DNA from: Treponema sp. UBA937
GTDB lineage: Bacteria > Spirochaetota > Spirochaetia > Treponematales > Breznakiellaceae
Reading direction: 5' to 3'
NCBI GenBank assembly: GCA_002293455.1
Contig: DBDH01000045.1
Span: forward strand, 1-33,173
Length of the DNA stretch: 33,173 bases
Shown here one piece after another: positions 1-6,989 of the stretch. A model generated the notes under the pieces. That model saw only the letters and a program-made list of their open reading frames with translations, ran no database searches and was not told the origin of the DNA. The translations under genes and the position numbers were made by a program. Within the stretch, counting starts at the first letter, position 1; every line of letters starts with the position of its first letter.

Positions 1-780
1 TATGGAGCGAGGTACCTGGATGCGAAGACGAGCAGGTGGTTGAGTACTGATCCGGCGCTTTCCAGTTATATGCCTACTGCTGGCGGTGATAATTCGCAGT
101 TACCTGGGATGGGTGGGATATATAACTATGTGAATATGCATCTGTATCACTATGGTGGGAATAATCCTGTGAAATATGTGGATCCAGATGGAGAAGATAT
201 TGTTCCTCATTATGCAACGTCAAACATGAGTACATACCACAGTGATATGGTTTTAGGTAATTCCAATAGTGAAAAATTAAAGGACTCAGGTTGTTACATA
301 ACAGCTTTTGCAAACGTTTTATACTCCAAGAATTCTAGAACGTTCAGGTCTGTTTCTCAAGATCCTGGTTTTACAAGAACGCATAATTTAAATAGCAGGA
401 GAGATTTGTTTGCAAAAGATTCCGGTAATTTGAATGGTTGGCAAACTTCCATGGATGCAATATTTGGAAAAGGCAAATGGGATTACTGGACAAAAGCGAA
501 TCAGGGAGCATCAGGACTATTAAACAAACTCAAAGAATATGAATCTAGCGAAAGTAAATATATGATTGTTGGGATTTTTGATTTGAGTGATGCAAACCCT
601 GATGTTCCAAATCACATGGTTGGAATAAATGGGCTTCCTGATGCAGAAGGAAATTTTAGTCCAGAAAATATTGTTCCAACGAGTAATGGAGACAGATATC
701 GGTTGGGTAATAGTGATTTAAGAAAAGCCTATAACATAAATAACTTGAAAGAGATCAGAGTTATTTTTATTGATGATTAA
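1..780 (+). CDS. Rhs protein, C-terminal end (5' truncated by window) with papain-like/C39-like toxin tip
   Basis: The reading frame is open from base 1, so the gene begins outside the window. The first ~65 codons are the end of an Rhs repeat-associated core: YGARYLDAKTSRWLSTDPAL, then NPVKYVDPDGED, the conserved hinge after which Rhs tips become variable. The ~190-residue tip shows DSGCYITAFANVL, which resembles the catalytic Cys helix of C39/papain-like peptidases, and a later PNHMVGINGL that could supply the His. This suggests a cysteine-peptidase-fold effector released from the Rhs cage into a rival cell. The active-site assignment is by eye; a transglutaminase-like or deamidase activity on the same fold is possible. 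The next gene starts 11 bases downstream and encodes a lipoprotein, as expected for a toxin/immunity pair. Rhs identity is nearly certain; the tip activity is moderately supported. Confidence 0.85.
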   Translation, partial: YGARYLDAKTSRWLSTDPALSSYMPTAGGDNSQLPGMGGIYNYVNMHLYHYGGNNPVKYVDPDGEDIVPHYATSNMSTYHSDMVLGNSNSEKLKDSGCYITAFANVLYSKNSRTFRSVSQDPGFTRTHNLNSRRDLFAKDSGNLNGWQTSMDAIFGKGKWDYWTKANQGASGLLNKLKEYESSESKYMIVGIFDLSDANPDVPNHMVGINGLPDAEGNFSPENIVPTSNGDRYRLGNSDLRKAYNINNLKEIRVIFIDD

Positions 781-791
781 ACGGAGGTGAT

Positions 792-1520
792 ATGAAAGTA
801 TTTCTAAGAATATTGTTAATGTGTGCGTTAGTCTTGATTTCATGTAATGGGGAGAAATCGAAAGAGCAAGAGATTTTGCCTTTGGAGGACAATGAGGAAA
901 AAACTTCGAATGAGGCGGAATTTGAAGAGAAGAAGAGTTTTTCCTTGAAAGAGAATGCAAAAATCTCTTATGAGCTAGATCGCGGACATAGTAGAGAAAC
1001 TATAGAATTAATAATTTATATAGTTTCGGAAGAACAGGAATATGAGATTGAAAGATACAAAATTAACACCTTCATGGGACATGTTGAGCAGATAGGAAAC
1101 AAAATTTATTTTAATAAAAGGGACATATATGATGATTCACAAGGAGGTAATCTTTTTCTATTTGATGGAGCAACAGGCAATTTAGTCGATTTGGGTATTG
1201 AAATTGTAGAGAGTTTCACTATTAGTGACGACGGAAAATATCTTTGTTACGTAATTCCGATAGAAACAAAGTATTATGAACTATTTAACATGAGTTTATT
1301 TATACCAGGTATAGAGATTAAGAATTTAAGTACTGAAGAGAAATATACATATGATTTTCAAGATGGTTTCTTGAAAGAGCTATATGGAACATCGGTTTCA
1401 ATTACATACGATAAAGAGTTAAAGAGATTTGATTTCGGATTCTCAATGGATGCTCCCAATAATATTGGACAGGGATATATTAATTTGTCTGATATGCAAT
1501 ATGTTCAAGTCAAACCCTAA
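792..1520 (+). CDS. lipoprotein, candidate immunity protein of the papain-like Rhs tip
   Basis: This 242-residue protein has a strong ribosome-binding site (GGAGGTGAT, 782-790). It starts with a type II signal peptide: basic N-terminus, hydrophobic stretch and lipobox LISC, giving a lipidated Cys at about residue 18. An acidic, low-complexity linker follows (residues ~20-50), then a beta-rich domain with NLFLFDGATGNLVDLG and SDDGKYLCYV, which look like propeller or sheet repeats. I do not recognise a named family. Its position directly behind the toxin tip, with the export signal, fits an immunity protein acting in the periplasm or on a membrane. That would mean the cognate toxin works outside the cytoplasm. 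The immunity role is inferred from gene order only. Confidence 0.7.
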   Translation: MKVFLRILLMCALVLISCNGEKSKEQEILPLEDNEEKTSNEAEFEEKKSFSLKENAKISYELDRGHSRETIELIIYIVSEEQEYEIERYKINTFMGHVEQIGNKIYFNKRDIYDDSQGGNLFLFDGATGNLVDLGIEIVESFTISDDGKYLCYVIPIETKYYELFNMSLFIPGIEIKNLSTEEKYTYDFQDGFLKELYGTSVSITYDKELKRFDFGFSMDAPNNIGQGYINLSDMQYVQVKP

Positions 1521-1528
1521 GAGACCAA

Positions 1529-1615
1529 GGCAACGCAATCGTGACCCGAAGTGTCAACAAAATAGGAAATAGGGAATTATTGAATAAAGCAGGTAGCAGA
1601 CAAGAGGAATGAAGG
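1529..1615. repeat. Rhs cassette junction repeat, copy A
   Basis: It begins with GGCAACGCA (1529-1537), nine bases after the stop of the first immunity gene, and ends with a 26-base block at 1590-1615. The 26-base block is identical to 2954-2979. Between them, AAGTGTCAACAAA is also shared with copy B. The repeat spans the gap between one immunity gene and the next displaced tip, so it is probably a relic of the recombination that stacked the cassettes. Confidence 0.8.
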
Positions 1616-2396
1616 AACGGGATGAGGAGACAGGGCTGTATTACTATGGAGCGAGGTACCTGGACGCTAAGACGAGCAGGTGGCTGAGTACTGACCCGGC
1701 GTTGGGTGAGTATATACCGGGTGCGCCGGTGAATGACCAAGCACGAAAACGCAATCAGAACCTTCCCGAAATGGGTGGTATATATAACACGATAAATGGT
1801 AACTTGTATCATTACGTGGGAACAATCCGGTAAAATATGTGGATCCGGATGGGGAAGATATTCTTCTTGTAAGATTTAATAGATCAACCAATACTATTAC
1901 TGCAACTTATGTAGAATTTGATGATGCAGGTGAAGCAGCTGGAATTTCTATGTATTCATGGAGTGCAAGTAATAATGTGCGAAATGAATTAAATGGTAAT
2001 AGGGCAACACCTAATGTGAAAACAATGCCCTCTTCTGGAAAAAGTGAATGGTATTTTCCAAGGACATTCCCAGTTGGCGCATGGGATGCAGGAAAAAGTC
2101 AGCAAAAATCCGGTAATCCTGATCTTGGAGATGTATTTGTACCTACAAATGCCCATCATTCAGTTCCAACTTATGGACCTGGAGATAAACCAATGCCTAT
2201 GCCTGATAAAGACGGGCTTTATTATGCAAGTAAATCGCAAGATGATACTGGTTATGGTTTGCATTATAGCCCTAGTGGATATACATTAGGCTGTATTGGA
2301 TTTGAAACTCAAGAAGCTGCAAATGAATATGCAAGATTGTCTGATAAAGCTCTTGATTCTAAAAATGGTAGATCAATGATATTTGTTTATGACTGA
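1609..2396 (+). pseudogene. displaced Rhs tip with L,D-transpeptidase-like toxin domain, frameshifted
   Basis: From 1609 the frame encodes KERDEETGLYYYGARYLDAK and the rest of a second Rhs core end, homologous to 1-199. Compared with the first copy, one G is missing next to base 1816 (TACGTGGG against TATGGTGGG). The frame therefore runs into TAA at 1831-1833. Restoring one G gives YGGNNPVKYVDPDGED and joins it to the frame open to 2396. The ~180-residue tip ends with GLHYSPSGYTLGCIGFET, an H-x(n)-T/S-x-G-C-I pattern as in YkuD L,D-transpeptidases and the Tlde1 amidase/transpeptidase effectors, which act on peptidoglycan. A stop lies upstream in frame at 1594-1596, so this is a headless orphan. 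The tip could still be translated from GTG 1839, but more likely it is a silent reservoir for recombination. Confidence 0.75.
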
Positions 2397-2403
2397 GGTA
2401 TGT

Positions 2404-2901
2404 ATGCAGAAAAAGAAATATCTATTTGTTATTGCTGTAATCATTATTATATTGTTTCCTTTCCATGCTTTTTGCTTGGATGATAATAGTAAAGATTTAT
2501 TTGAGAATGATATTTTTTCAAATATAGCAAGATCACCAATGACTTATTATAATAATTCATTGTATTCTGTGACAGAGAGGATACCAGAATCTAATAGTTA
2601 TGCTGATCGTTCGGGAGCTGATCTTGAGAGTATTGTCAAAGGTGATGGAATGGAAATTATTTATTGGCGGATATTTAATGTTTATAAAATACATATGGTG
2701 ACAATAACAAAAAAAACCGATATATCCTTTTTGGGAAAATATATTGGTATGAGCAGAAGTGACTTATTAACAGCTTTCAATTCGCCAGAATCTCAAAGTA
2801 AAATGCGGATTGGATACGTAAGTGATGACTGGGAATTCTTTGTGAATTTTCAATTCGAAGATGATAGTATTAGTCAAATTATTTTTGGTTGTAGTATCTA
2901 A
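2404..2901 (+). CDS. exported protein, candidate immunity protein of the L,D-transpeptidase-like tip
   Basis: GAGG at 2395-2398 sits five bases before ATG 2404, which makes this start better than one at 2383. The 165-residue product begins MQKKKYLFVIAVIIIILFPF, a signal peptide with cleavage probably near HAFC-LDD; there is no clear lipobox. The mature part is a small alpha/beta domain. One section (ITKKTDISFLGKYIGMSR followed by a segment starting DLLTAF) resembles small secreted domains in which a short helix follows a beta-hairpin. No named family was recognised. The gene follows the displaced tip immediately, overlapping its stop with its ribosome-binding site, so translational coupling is likely. 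Export matches a periplasmic, peptidoglycan-directed toxin. Keeping immunity genes for orphan toxins is typical of Rhs loci. Confidence 0.65.
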   Translation: MQKKKYLFVIAVIIIILFPFHAFCLDDNSKDLFENDIFSNIARSPMTYYNNSLYSVTERIPESNSYADRSGADLESIVKGDGMEIIYWRIFNVYKIHMVTITKKTDISFLGKYIGMSRSDLLTAFNSPESQSKMRIGYVSDDWEFFVNFQFEDDSISQIIFGCSI

Positions 2902-2903
2902 TT

Positions 2904-2979
2904 GGTAACGCAAAGTGTCAACAAATTCAGTAACAGGGTATTTTTTGATATAACAGGTAGCAGACAAGAGGAATGAAGG
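2904..2979. repeat. Rhs cassette junction repeat, copy B
   Basis: It starts with GGTAACGCA (2904-2912) two bases after the stop of the second immunity gene. It contains AAGTGTCAACAAA and ends with the 26-base block 2954-2979, which is identical to 1590-1615. Directly after the block the two loci diverge: copy A continues into an Rhs core, copy B into a different toxin fragment. The sharp edge marks a recombination breakpoint. Confidence 0.8.
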
Positions 2980-3194
2980 GAAGAACTCTGAATTTTTATG
3001 ATTGGGATGATGATGGCAAATATGATCATGTTACGATAAATCTTAGAGATGGAACAGAAATAAATCCGTATGGAGGTGAGGCTAATACTATCGATAATCC
3101 GACACCAATAGTAATAAAAGATATACCGGAATTAAAACCTGGACAATCAATGATTAACAGGCAATTAAACTGGGACTATATTCTATCAGATTAA
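2973..3194 (+). pseudogene. fragment of a CHAP/amidase-like Rhs toxin tip
   Basis: The 73-codon frame starts at the ATG inside the repeat block and reads FYDWDDDGKYDHVTINL, then DGTEINPYGG. A D-W-D-x-D-G-K-x-D-H-V segment is characteristic of the His-containing strand in CHAP and Amidase_6-type peptidoglycan hydrolases. The Cys-containing N-terminal half is absent, as is the Rhs hinge motif. I read it as the surviving 3' end of a displaced toxin tip whose front was lost by recombination. It cannot be an active hydrolase as it stands. An alternative is a short stand-alone protein, but its ribosome-binding site (AGAGGA) almost touches the ATG. The next gene encodes a lipoprotein. Confidence 0.55.
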
Positions 3195-3206
3195 GGAGAA
3201 ATGAAA

Positions 3207-3920
3207 ATGAAGTATATTTGTAAGATGCTAAGTATGGGTATGATCATTATTTTTTTGAACGGATGTACTCCAAAAGAAGAAAATACAACTGAAGCAGCCA
3301 ATGATCAAAATCAGGATGTTAGTACTGTTGCTGTAAGTACCACCGAGGCGCGTGAAAACAATGATGCTATACTAATACCATTAAGACAGGAAATTATAAC
3401 TGAAATAACCAATGATCAAATTCAGGATGTAAATGGTATTGCTGTACGTACTACGGAAGCAAGTGAAAACGATGATGATATACCAATACCATCAAAACCG
3501 GAAATACAGAAGTATTTATTAAACATATTTCCAGATGGGAACTATATACTATTACCGGAACCATTGAAGACGGCGGATAGAGAAATATGGTTTGCTCTGC
3601 ATCATATTAAAGAGAACCCAACAGTTTCTGATGTTATTGTAGGATTTTCTTTGATGGGCGAGGAAATAAATCAGTGTTTATTGATAAAAGATTTTCAGTT
3701 TATCAATGCAGATGCATCGATTTTATATGATTTTTCCAAAAGGTATAAAGGCATTTATGGGTTTGATATAGGATATTCTTATCCCAGAGTGGAAGGATAT
3801 ATCCCCGGATTGAATATCGACACATATTTTGATGAAGGGAAAAGAATTGCAGACAATTTTGCTATTGAATGGAATCCTGTTACAAAACTCTTTCAGAAAG
3901 TGATTTTTCTGATGCCATAG
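3207..3920 (+). CDS. lipoprotein with internal repeat, candidate immunity protein of the amidase-like tip
   Basis: AAGGAG at 3193-3198 favours ATG 3207 (8-base spacing) over ATG 3201 (2-base spacing), giving 237 residues. A type II signal peptide ends in the lipobox LNGC, with the lipidated Cys near residue 20. Residues ~25-100 consist of two copies of a 37-residue, Thr/Glu/Asp-rich unit (TTEARENND and TTEASENDD mark equivalent points) that probably form a flexible stalk. The C-terminal ~135 residues are a compact domain beginning near PEIQKYLLNIFPDGNYILLP. No family was recognised. The spacing to the truncated toxin (12 bases) and the lipoprotein nature match the other two immunity candidates. 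The toxin it guarded is broken, so it may now protect only against relatives carrying the intact tip. Confidence 0.65.
   Translation: MKYICKMLSMGMIIIFLNGCTPKEENTTEAANDQNQDVSTVAVSTTEARENNDAILIPLRQEIITEITNDQIQDVNGIAVRTTEASENDDDIPIPSKPEIQKYLLNIFPDGNYILLPEPLKTADREIWFALHHIKENPTVSDVIVGFSLMGEEINQCLLIKDFQFINADASILYDFSKRYKGIYGFDIGYSYPRVEGYIPGLNIDTYFDEGKRIADNFAIEWNPVTKLFQKVIFLMP
3288..3509 (+). repeat. tandem duplication, 2 x 111 bp, inside the lipoprotein gene
   Basis: Bases 3288-3398 and 3399-3509 align in register: both begin ACTGAA, both contain AATGATCAAA and CAGGATGT, and both end in a Pro/Glu codon run. The unit is exactly 37 codons, so copy number can change without breaking the frame. The copies have diverged, so the duplication is not very recent. 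Confidence 0.85.
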
Positions 3921-3950
3921 GCAACGCACGGGTGCCTGTCACCGAAAAGC

Positions 3951-3983
3951 TCTAGCGTTTGTCATGAGTAACAATACGCTAGA
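3951..3983. other. inverted repeat after the third Rhs cassette
   Basis: TCTAGCGT (3951-3958) and ACGCTAGA (3976-3983) are exact inverted copies. TGT (3960-3962) and ACA (3971-3973) can extend the stem with a bulge. No T-run follows, so it is a poor intrinsic terminator. It lies 30 bases after the third immunity gene, preceded by the GGCAACGCA signature at 3920-3928. It could be the ancestral 3' boundary of the Rhs locus or a structured RNA end. Confidence 0.45.
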
Positions 3984-4012
3984 TGTGGAAACAAGGAGAG
4001 AAGAGGAAGAAG

Positions 4013-4039
4013 AAGGCTTGGGGAACCAGGTCTTTTTTT
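4013..4039 (+). terminator. rho-independent terminator closing the Rhs region
   Basis: A nine-pair stem (4013-4021 with 4026-4034, two G-U pairs) carries a GGAA tetraloop (4022-4025) and ends in seven T residues (4033-4039). Orientation is plus, so it ends transcription of the toxin/immunity array. Confidence 0.7.
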
Positions 4040-4121
4040 GTCGGCTGGCGGAATAGGGTTAGAGCTTTGAGGCTTTGAACCTATCTTAAAAATTGTGTAA
4101 ATGCTCAAAAAGAGGTAAATT

Positions 4122-4216
4122 ATGAGCATGGCACGAAAGAGAGAGAAAAAGGAAAAGGATTTGATCGATCAATTACGGAAAGTAACATTGTATTTGGCAA
4201 CTCGCAACGCGAGTGT
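4122..4216 (+). pseudogene. broken 5' gene end, possibly an IS256-type transposase remnant
   Basis: AGAGGT (4111-4116) precedes ATG 4122. The start reads MSMARKREKKEKDLIDQLRK, a basic helical N-terminus similar in feel to IS256/mutator transposases, or alternatively to small terminase subunits. From 4217 the frame runs on only as antisense of rmuC, so the real coding part is ~30 codons and the rest is lost. The upstream AAAATTGTGTAAA (4088-4100) also resembles IS256-type element ends. Start and ribosome-binding site lie in an inverted repeat (ATGCTCA 4101-4107, TGAGCAT 4123-4129). The family assignment is a guess from about 30 residues. Confidence 0.3.
4200..4214. other. hairpin directly after rmuC stop
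   Basis: ACTCGC-AAC-GCGAGT is a perfect six-pair hairpin two bases beyond the rmuC stop (read on the minus strand). No T-run follows, so it may be an RNA 3'-end stabiliser rather than a terminator. It also marks the boundary with the accessory region. Confidence 0.4.
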
Positions 4217-5371
4217 TCAATATTCTAAACGGTCTTTTTCGGAGGAGGCAAGGCCTTCCGCTTGGCTGAGTTTTCTGCTGATGGTTCTGCTTTTCCGGTC
4301 CGCTATATCTACGGTGTCCGCGGCTTCCTGCAGTTTCTTTTTTGTTTTATCGAGAAGATTGCCGAATTTTTCAAACTCACTTTTGACAAGGCCGAGAGTC
4401 TGCCATACTTCACCGCTTCGCTGTTCGACAGCCAAAGTTCTGAATCCCATTTGAAGGCTGTTCAACACCGCCGAAAAATTCATCGGGCCGGTAAGAATAA
4501 TCCGGTACGTTCGTTGCAGGTTTTCCATCAATCCCGGCCTGCCGGCGCATTCCGCAAAGAGCCCTTCCGAAGCAAGGAACATGATGGCAAAATCGGTGGT
4601 TGACGGCGGGGAAATATATTTATCGTATATATCTTTTGCTGATTTCTTTACGCGAAGTTCCAGGTTCTTGCCCGCTTCCTCCGCTCCGGCTTTATCGCCG
4701 GAATCACGGGCATCGAGCAAGCGCTCGTAATCTTCCTTGGGGAACTTGGCATCCACCGGAAGCCAAACAGGGTTATCATTATTTTTCCCCGGAAGTTTAA
4801 TTGCCAATTCAACACGTTCCTGGCTTCCGGGCTTCACAGCCTCGTTAACGCTGTATTGGCCCGGAATCAGAATATCTTCCACGATAGCCATAAGCTGAAC
4901 TTCTCCCCAAGTTCCGCGGTTTTTTACATTTCCTAAAAAACGCTTTAGATCACCCACGCCGGCGGCAAGCGTCCGCATTTCTCCAAGGCCGCTTTGCACC
5001 AATTCCAGCCTTTCACCTACCAGTTTAAAGGATTCGCCCAGCCTTTTTTCGAGCGTTTCATGAAGTTTTTCATCGACCGTTTTGCGGATATTTTCAAGTT
5101 TCTGCGCGTTATCAGCCTGGATTTCTCTGAGCTTCCGGTCAATTATTTCACGGAGAATTTCCATCTGTTTATCATTTCTCTGACCAAAACGGGCAATTTC
5201 TGTACGGTTACGGGCAAGCTCCTCCCGAAGCGTCCGGTCAAGCCGGTCCATCCCTTCGTTTAACAGCAATAAACGTTCGTCAGCATTAACGCGCTTGGGA
5301 CGGAGAAGGATTATCAAAAAGATAATCAAAAGAATACACGCGCCAAAGATAATATATACCAGTTCCGTCAT
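4217..5371 (-). CDS. rmuC: DNA recombination protein RmuC
   Basis: The 384-residue protein has one N-terminal membrane anchor (residues ~4-23), a long coiled coil (~30-130, rich in L, E, K and R heptads) and then the RmuC domain. Recognisable points are GNVKNRGTWGEVQL, LPVDAKFPKEDYERLL, FLASEGLFAE and NFSAVLNSLQMGFRTLAVEQ; all four blocks are diagnostic of the family. RmuC limits DNA inversion and recombination at short inverted repeats; its core is a predicted nuclease-like fold. Its start shares one base with the holA stop (TGATG, 5369-5373), so it is translationally coupled and is the last gene of a run with lexA and holA. The length is normal for the family. Confidence 0.95.
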   Translation of the reverse strand: MTELVYIIFGACILLIIFLIILLRPKRVNADERLLLLNEGMDRLDRTLREELARNRTEIARFGQRNDKQMEILREIIDRKLREIQADNAQKLENIRKTVDEKLHETLEKRLGESFKLVGERLELVQSGLGEMRTLAAGVGDLKRFLGNVKNRGTWGEVQLMAIVEDILIPGQYSVNEAVKPGSQERVELAIKLPGKNNDNPVWLPVDAKFPKEDYERLLDARDSGDKAGAEEAGKNLELRVKKSAKDIYDKYISPPSTTDFAIMFLASEGLFAECAGRPGLMENLQRTYRIILTGPMNFSAVLNSLQMGFRTLAVEQRSGEVWQTLGLVKSEFEKFGNLLDKTKKKLQEAADTVDIADRKSRTISRKLSQAEGLASSEKDRLEY

Positions 5372-6366
5372 CAGTAATAATCAACCCTTTCCCTGGGAGC
5401 GCCGCGGCAGGAGATAATTTTATACAGGAAATAATCCATCAGGATTTTTTCAAAACCGGTTCCGCTGGAACGGATCAGAATATCGAATTCGGCGATTAAA
5501 GCGATAGAACGGTCAACGGATTGAGGCGTGAAAAATTTATGCGCTTGAACATAATCTTTTCTGACACGCTGGGAAGCGAGGCCTATTTTCTTAAATTCAA
5601 ACTCATCTTGAATTCCTTGTGAAACGAGGGCCGAATAATCTCTTAATTTATGAAAGCACCAATTAAGTCCTGCCAAAATTGCGGTAGAACTTTCCTTAGC
5701 CGCCAAAAGAGTCTGCAAAATTTCCGCGCTTTTTTCCAGGTTCCCTTCGCTTATTCGAGAAAAAAGGGTAAACGCCGATTCTTCTCTTGTGTGAGAAAGC
5801 CATTTTACCACATCCGCTTCCCGTATGGGCTGATCTTTTTTGATAAAAAGCATGAGCTTGGAACATTCCCGTCCAAGAGCTTCGGTGTTGTTTTCCACCA
5901 GTTCCAAAATCGCTTCAATACCGTCTTCTTCGATATGATACCCTTCCCGGCGAAAAAAAGAGCTAATCCATTCGGTTTTCCGGTTTTCAAAAAGTTCCCA
6001 GAAAATTCGTTTTTGTTCTTTGGGAACGGCATTCTCAATTTTTTTATCAAGGCTGGTTTCATCCGAAATGAGAATCAGAATCGTATCGTCTTGAGGGTTT
6101 TTCATGTAGGAAATAAGCAGTTCCTGATCTTCTTTTTTCTTGATCAACTCAGGATATTTGATGAGAAAAAACCGAACATCCGCAAAGAGGGAACCGTTCC
6201 GCAAAACGGAAACGATTTCCGAGATAGAAGTTTCTCCGGCATAAAACGAATATTCTTCCGGATTTTGACTGCTTTTTTTACGGAGATTTTCTCTTATTGC
6301 GTCAACAGCATCCCGGCGCTCTCCAATTTCAGGACCGAGAAAAAGATACGTTACACCCTTTGCCAT
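5371..6366 (-). CDS. holA: DNA polymerase III subunit delta
   Basis: The 331-residue protein begins MAKGVTYLFLGPEIGERRDA, the usual delta start (a degenerate P-loop region without nucleotide binding). Its domain order matches HolA: an AAA+ like N-terminal part with a DDTILILISDE segment, a middle part with AIEALVE-type helices (here DGIEAILELVENNTEALGRE), and a C-terminal collar with SSTAILAGLNWCFHKLRDYS. Delta is the wrench of the clamp loader that opens the beta ring. The gene starts 14 bases after lexA and has no ribosome-binding site. Instead an extended -10 sits right before the ATG, so it may also be made from a leaderless mRNA. Confidence 0.93.
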   Translation of the reverse strand: MAKGVTYLFLGPEIGERRDAVDAIRENLRKKSSQNPEEYSFYAGETSISEIVSVLRNGSLFADVRFFLIKYPELIKKKEDQELLISYMKNPQDDTILILISDETSLDKKIENAVPKEQKRIFWELFENRKTEWISSFFRREGYHIEEDGIEAILELVENNTEALGRECSKLMLFIKKDQPIREADVVKWLSHTREESAFTLFSRISEGNLEKSAEILQTLLAAKESSTAILAGLNWCFHKLRDYSALVSQGIQDEFEFKKIGLASQRVRKDYVQAHKFFTPQSVDRSIALIAEFDILIRSSGTGFEKILMDYFLYKIISCRGAPRERVDYY

Positions 6367-6371
6367 GATTT

Positions 6372-6380
6372 ATTATATCA
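6372..6380 (-). promoter_or_regulatory. extended -10 element in front of holA
   Basis: Read on the minus strand the lexA-holA gap contains TGATATAAT, an extended -10 with a perfect TATAAT, followed by AAATC and then the holA ATG. A start 6-8 bases downstream would fall at the ATG, giving a leaderless transcript. No good -35 is visible. Confidence 0.45.
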
Positions 6381-6989
6381 TTAATAGGGGCGGAAGATAT
6401 ACGCCAACTTTCCCACAACGCGGACATCCTGGCTGTAGATAGGCAGATAATCCGGATTTTCAGCTTGCAGTTTCACGCGGTTGCTTTCCTTAAAAAAACG
6501 TTTCAAGGTGATTGCTTCATCTACCACCGCCACGACGATTTCTCCGTTTTTAGCGGTATCCCGTTTTTCGATAAGGGCAAAATCCCCATCCATGATACCG
6601 GCTTGTATCATGGAATCGCCGCGGACATTCAATACAAAATAGGTACCGTTTTGTTTTATCATGGAAGCATGAACAGGAAAGGTTCCGTCCCAGTTTTCTT
6701 CGGCAAGAATGGGCAGCCCCGCGGCGACAGTTCCCAGAATGGGAACATTGATAAAAGTCTCCGGCTCGGCTTTTTTTTCACTTTTAATAACTTCCAGCGT
6801 CCGGGAACGTTTATTATCGTTTTTCAGGCGGCCCTTTTTTTTCAGCACCGCTACATGATCATAAGCCCCTTTTACCGAAATGGCAAAATGATCGGCTATA
6901 TCCCTGATCGTGGGAGAATAGGTGTGGGCATCGATGTACTCCGTGATAAATGCAAGCACTTCCCGCTGACGTCCAGTAAGCTCTTTCAT
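6381..6989 (-). CDS. lexA: LexA repressor (SOS regulator, self-cleaving)
   Basis: The 202-residue protein has the standard two domains. Residues 1-68 form a winged helix beginning MKELTGRQREVLAFI, with recognition region SPTIRDIADHFAISVKGAYD. Residues ~78-202 form the S24 latent peptidase. The cleavage bond is Ala90-Gly91 (TVAAGLPI), the nucleophile is Ser126 (RGDSMIQAGI) and the general base is Lys163 (ITLKRFF). All catalytic elements are intact. The start overlaps the stop of the sigma54 activator gene by four bases (ATGA), so lexA is coupled to a two-component operon. I saw no promoter or operator directly before it. LexA represses DNA-repair genes; holA and rmuC lie downstream in the same run. 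Confidence 0.95.
   Translation of the reverse strand: MKELTGRQREVLAFITEYIDAHTYSPTIRDIADHFAISVKGAYDHVAVLKKKGRLKNDNKRSRTLEVIKSEKKAEPETFINVPILGTVAAGLPILAEENWDGTFPVHASMIKQNGTYFVLNVRGDSMIQAGIMDGDFALIEKRDTAKNGEIVVAVVDEAITLKRFFKESNRVKLQAENPDYLPIYSQDVRVVGKLAYIFRPY

Noticed and set aside
4217..4454. Continuation of the 4122 open frame into rmuC
   Set aside because: From 4217 it is only the complement of rmuC; at most the first ~30 codons are of separate origin.
5650..6384. Long plus-strand open frame (244 codons) opposite holA
   Set aside because: It is antisense to a clear holA gene, is rich in Phe/Lys/Arg as expected from complementing Glu/Lys codons, and has no ribosome-binding site or family resemblance.
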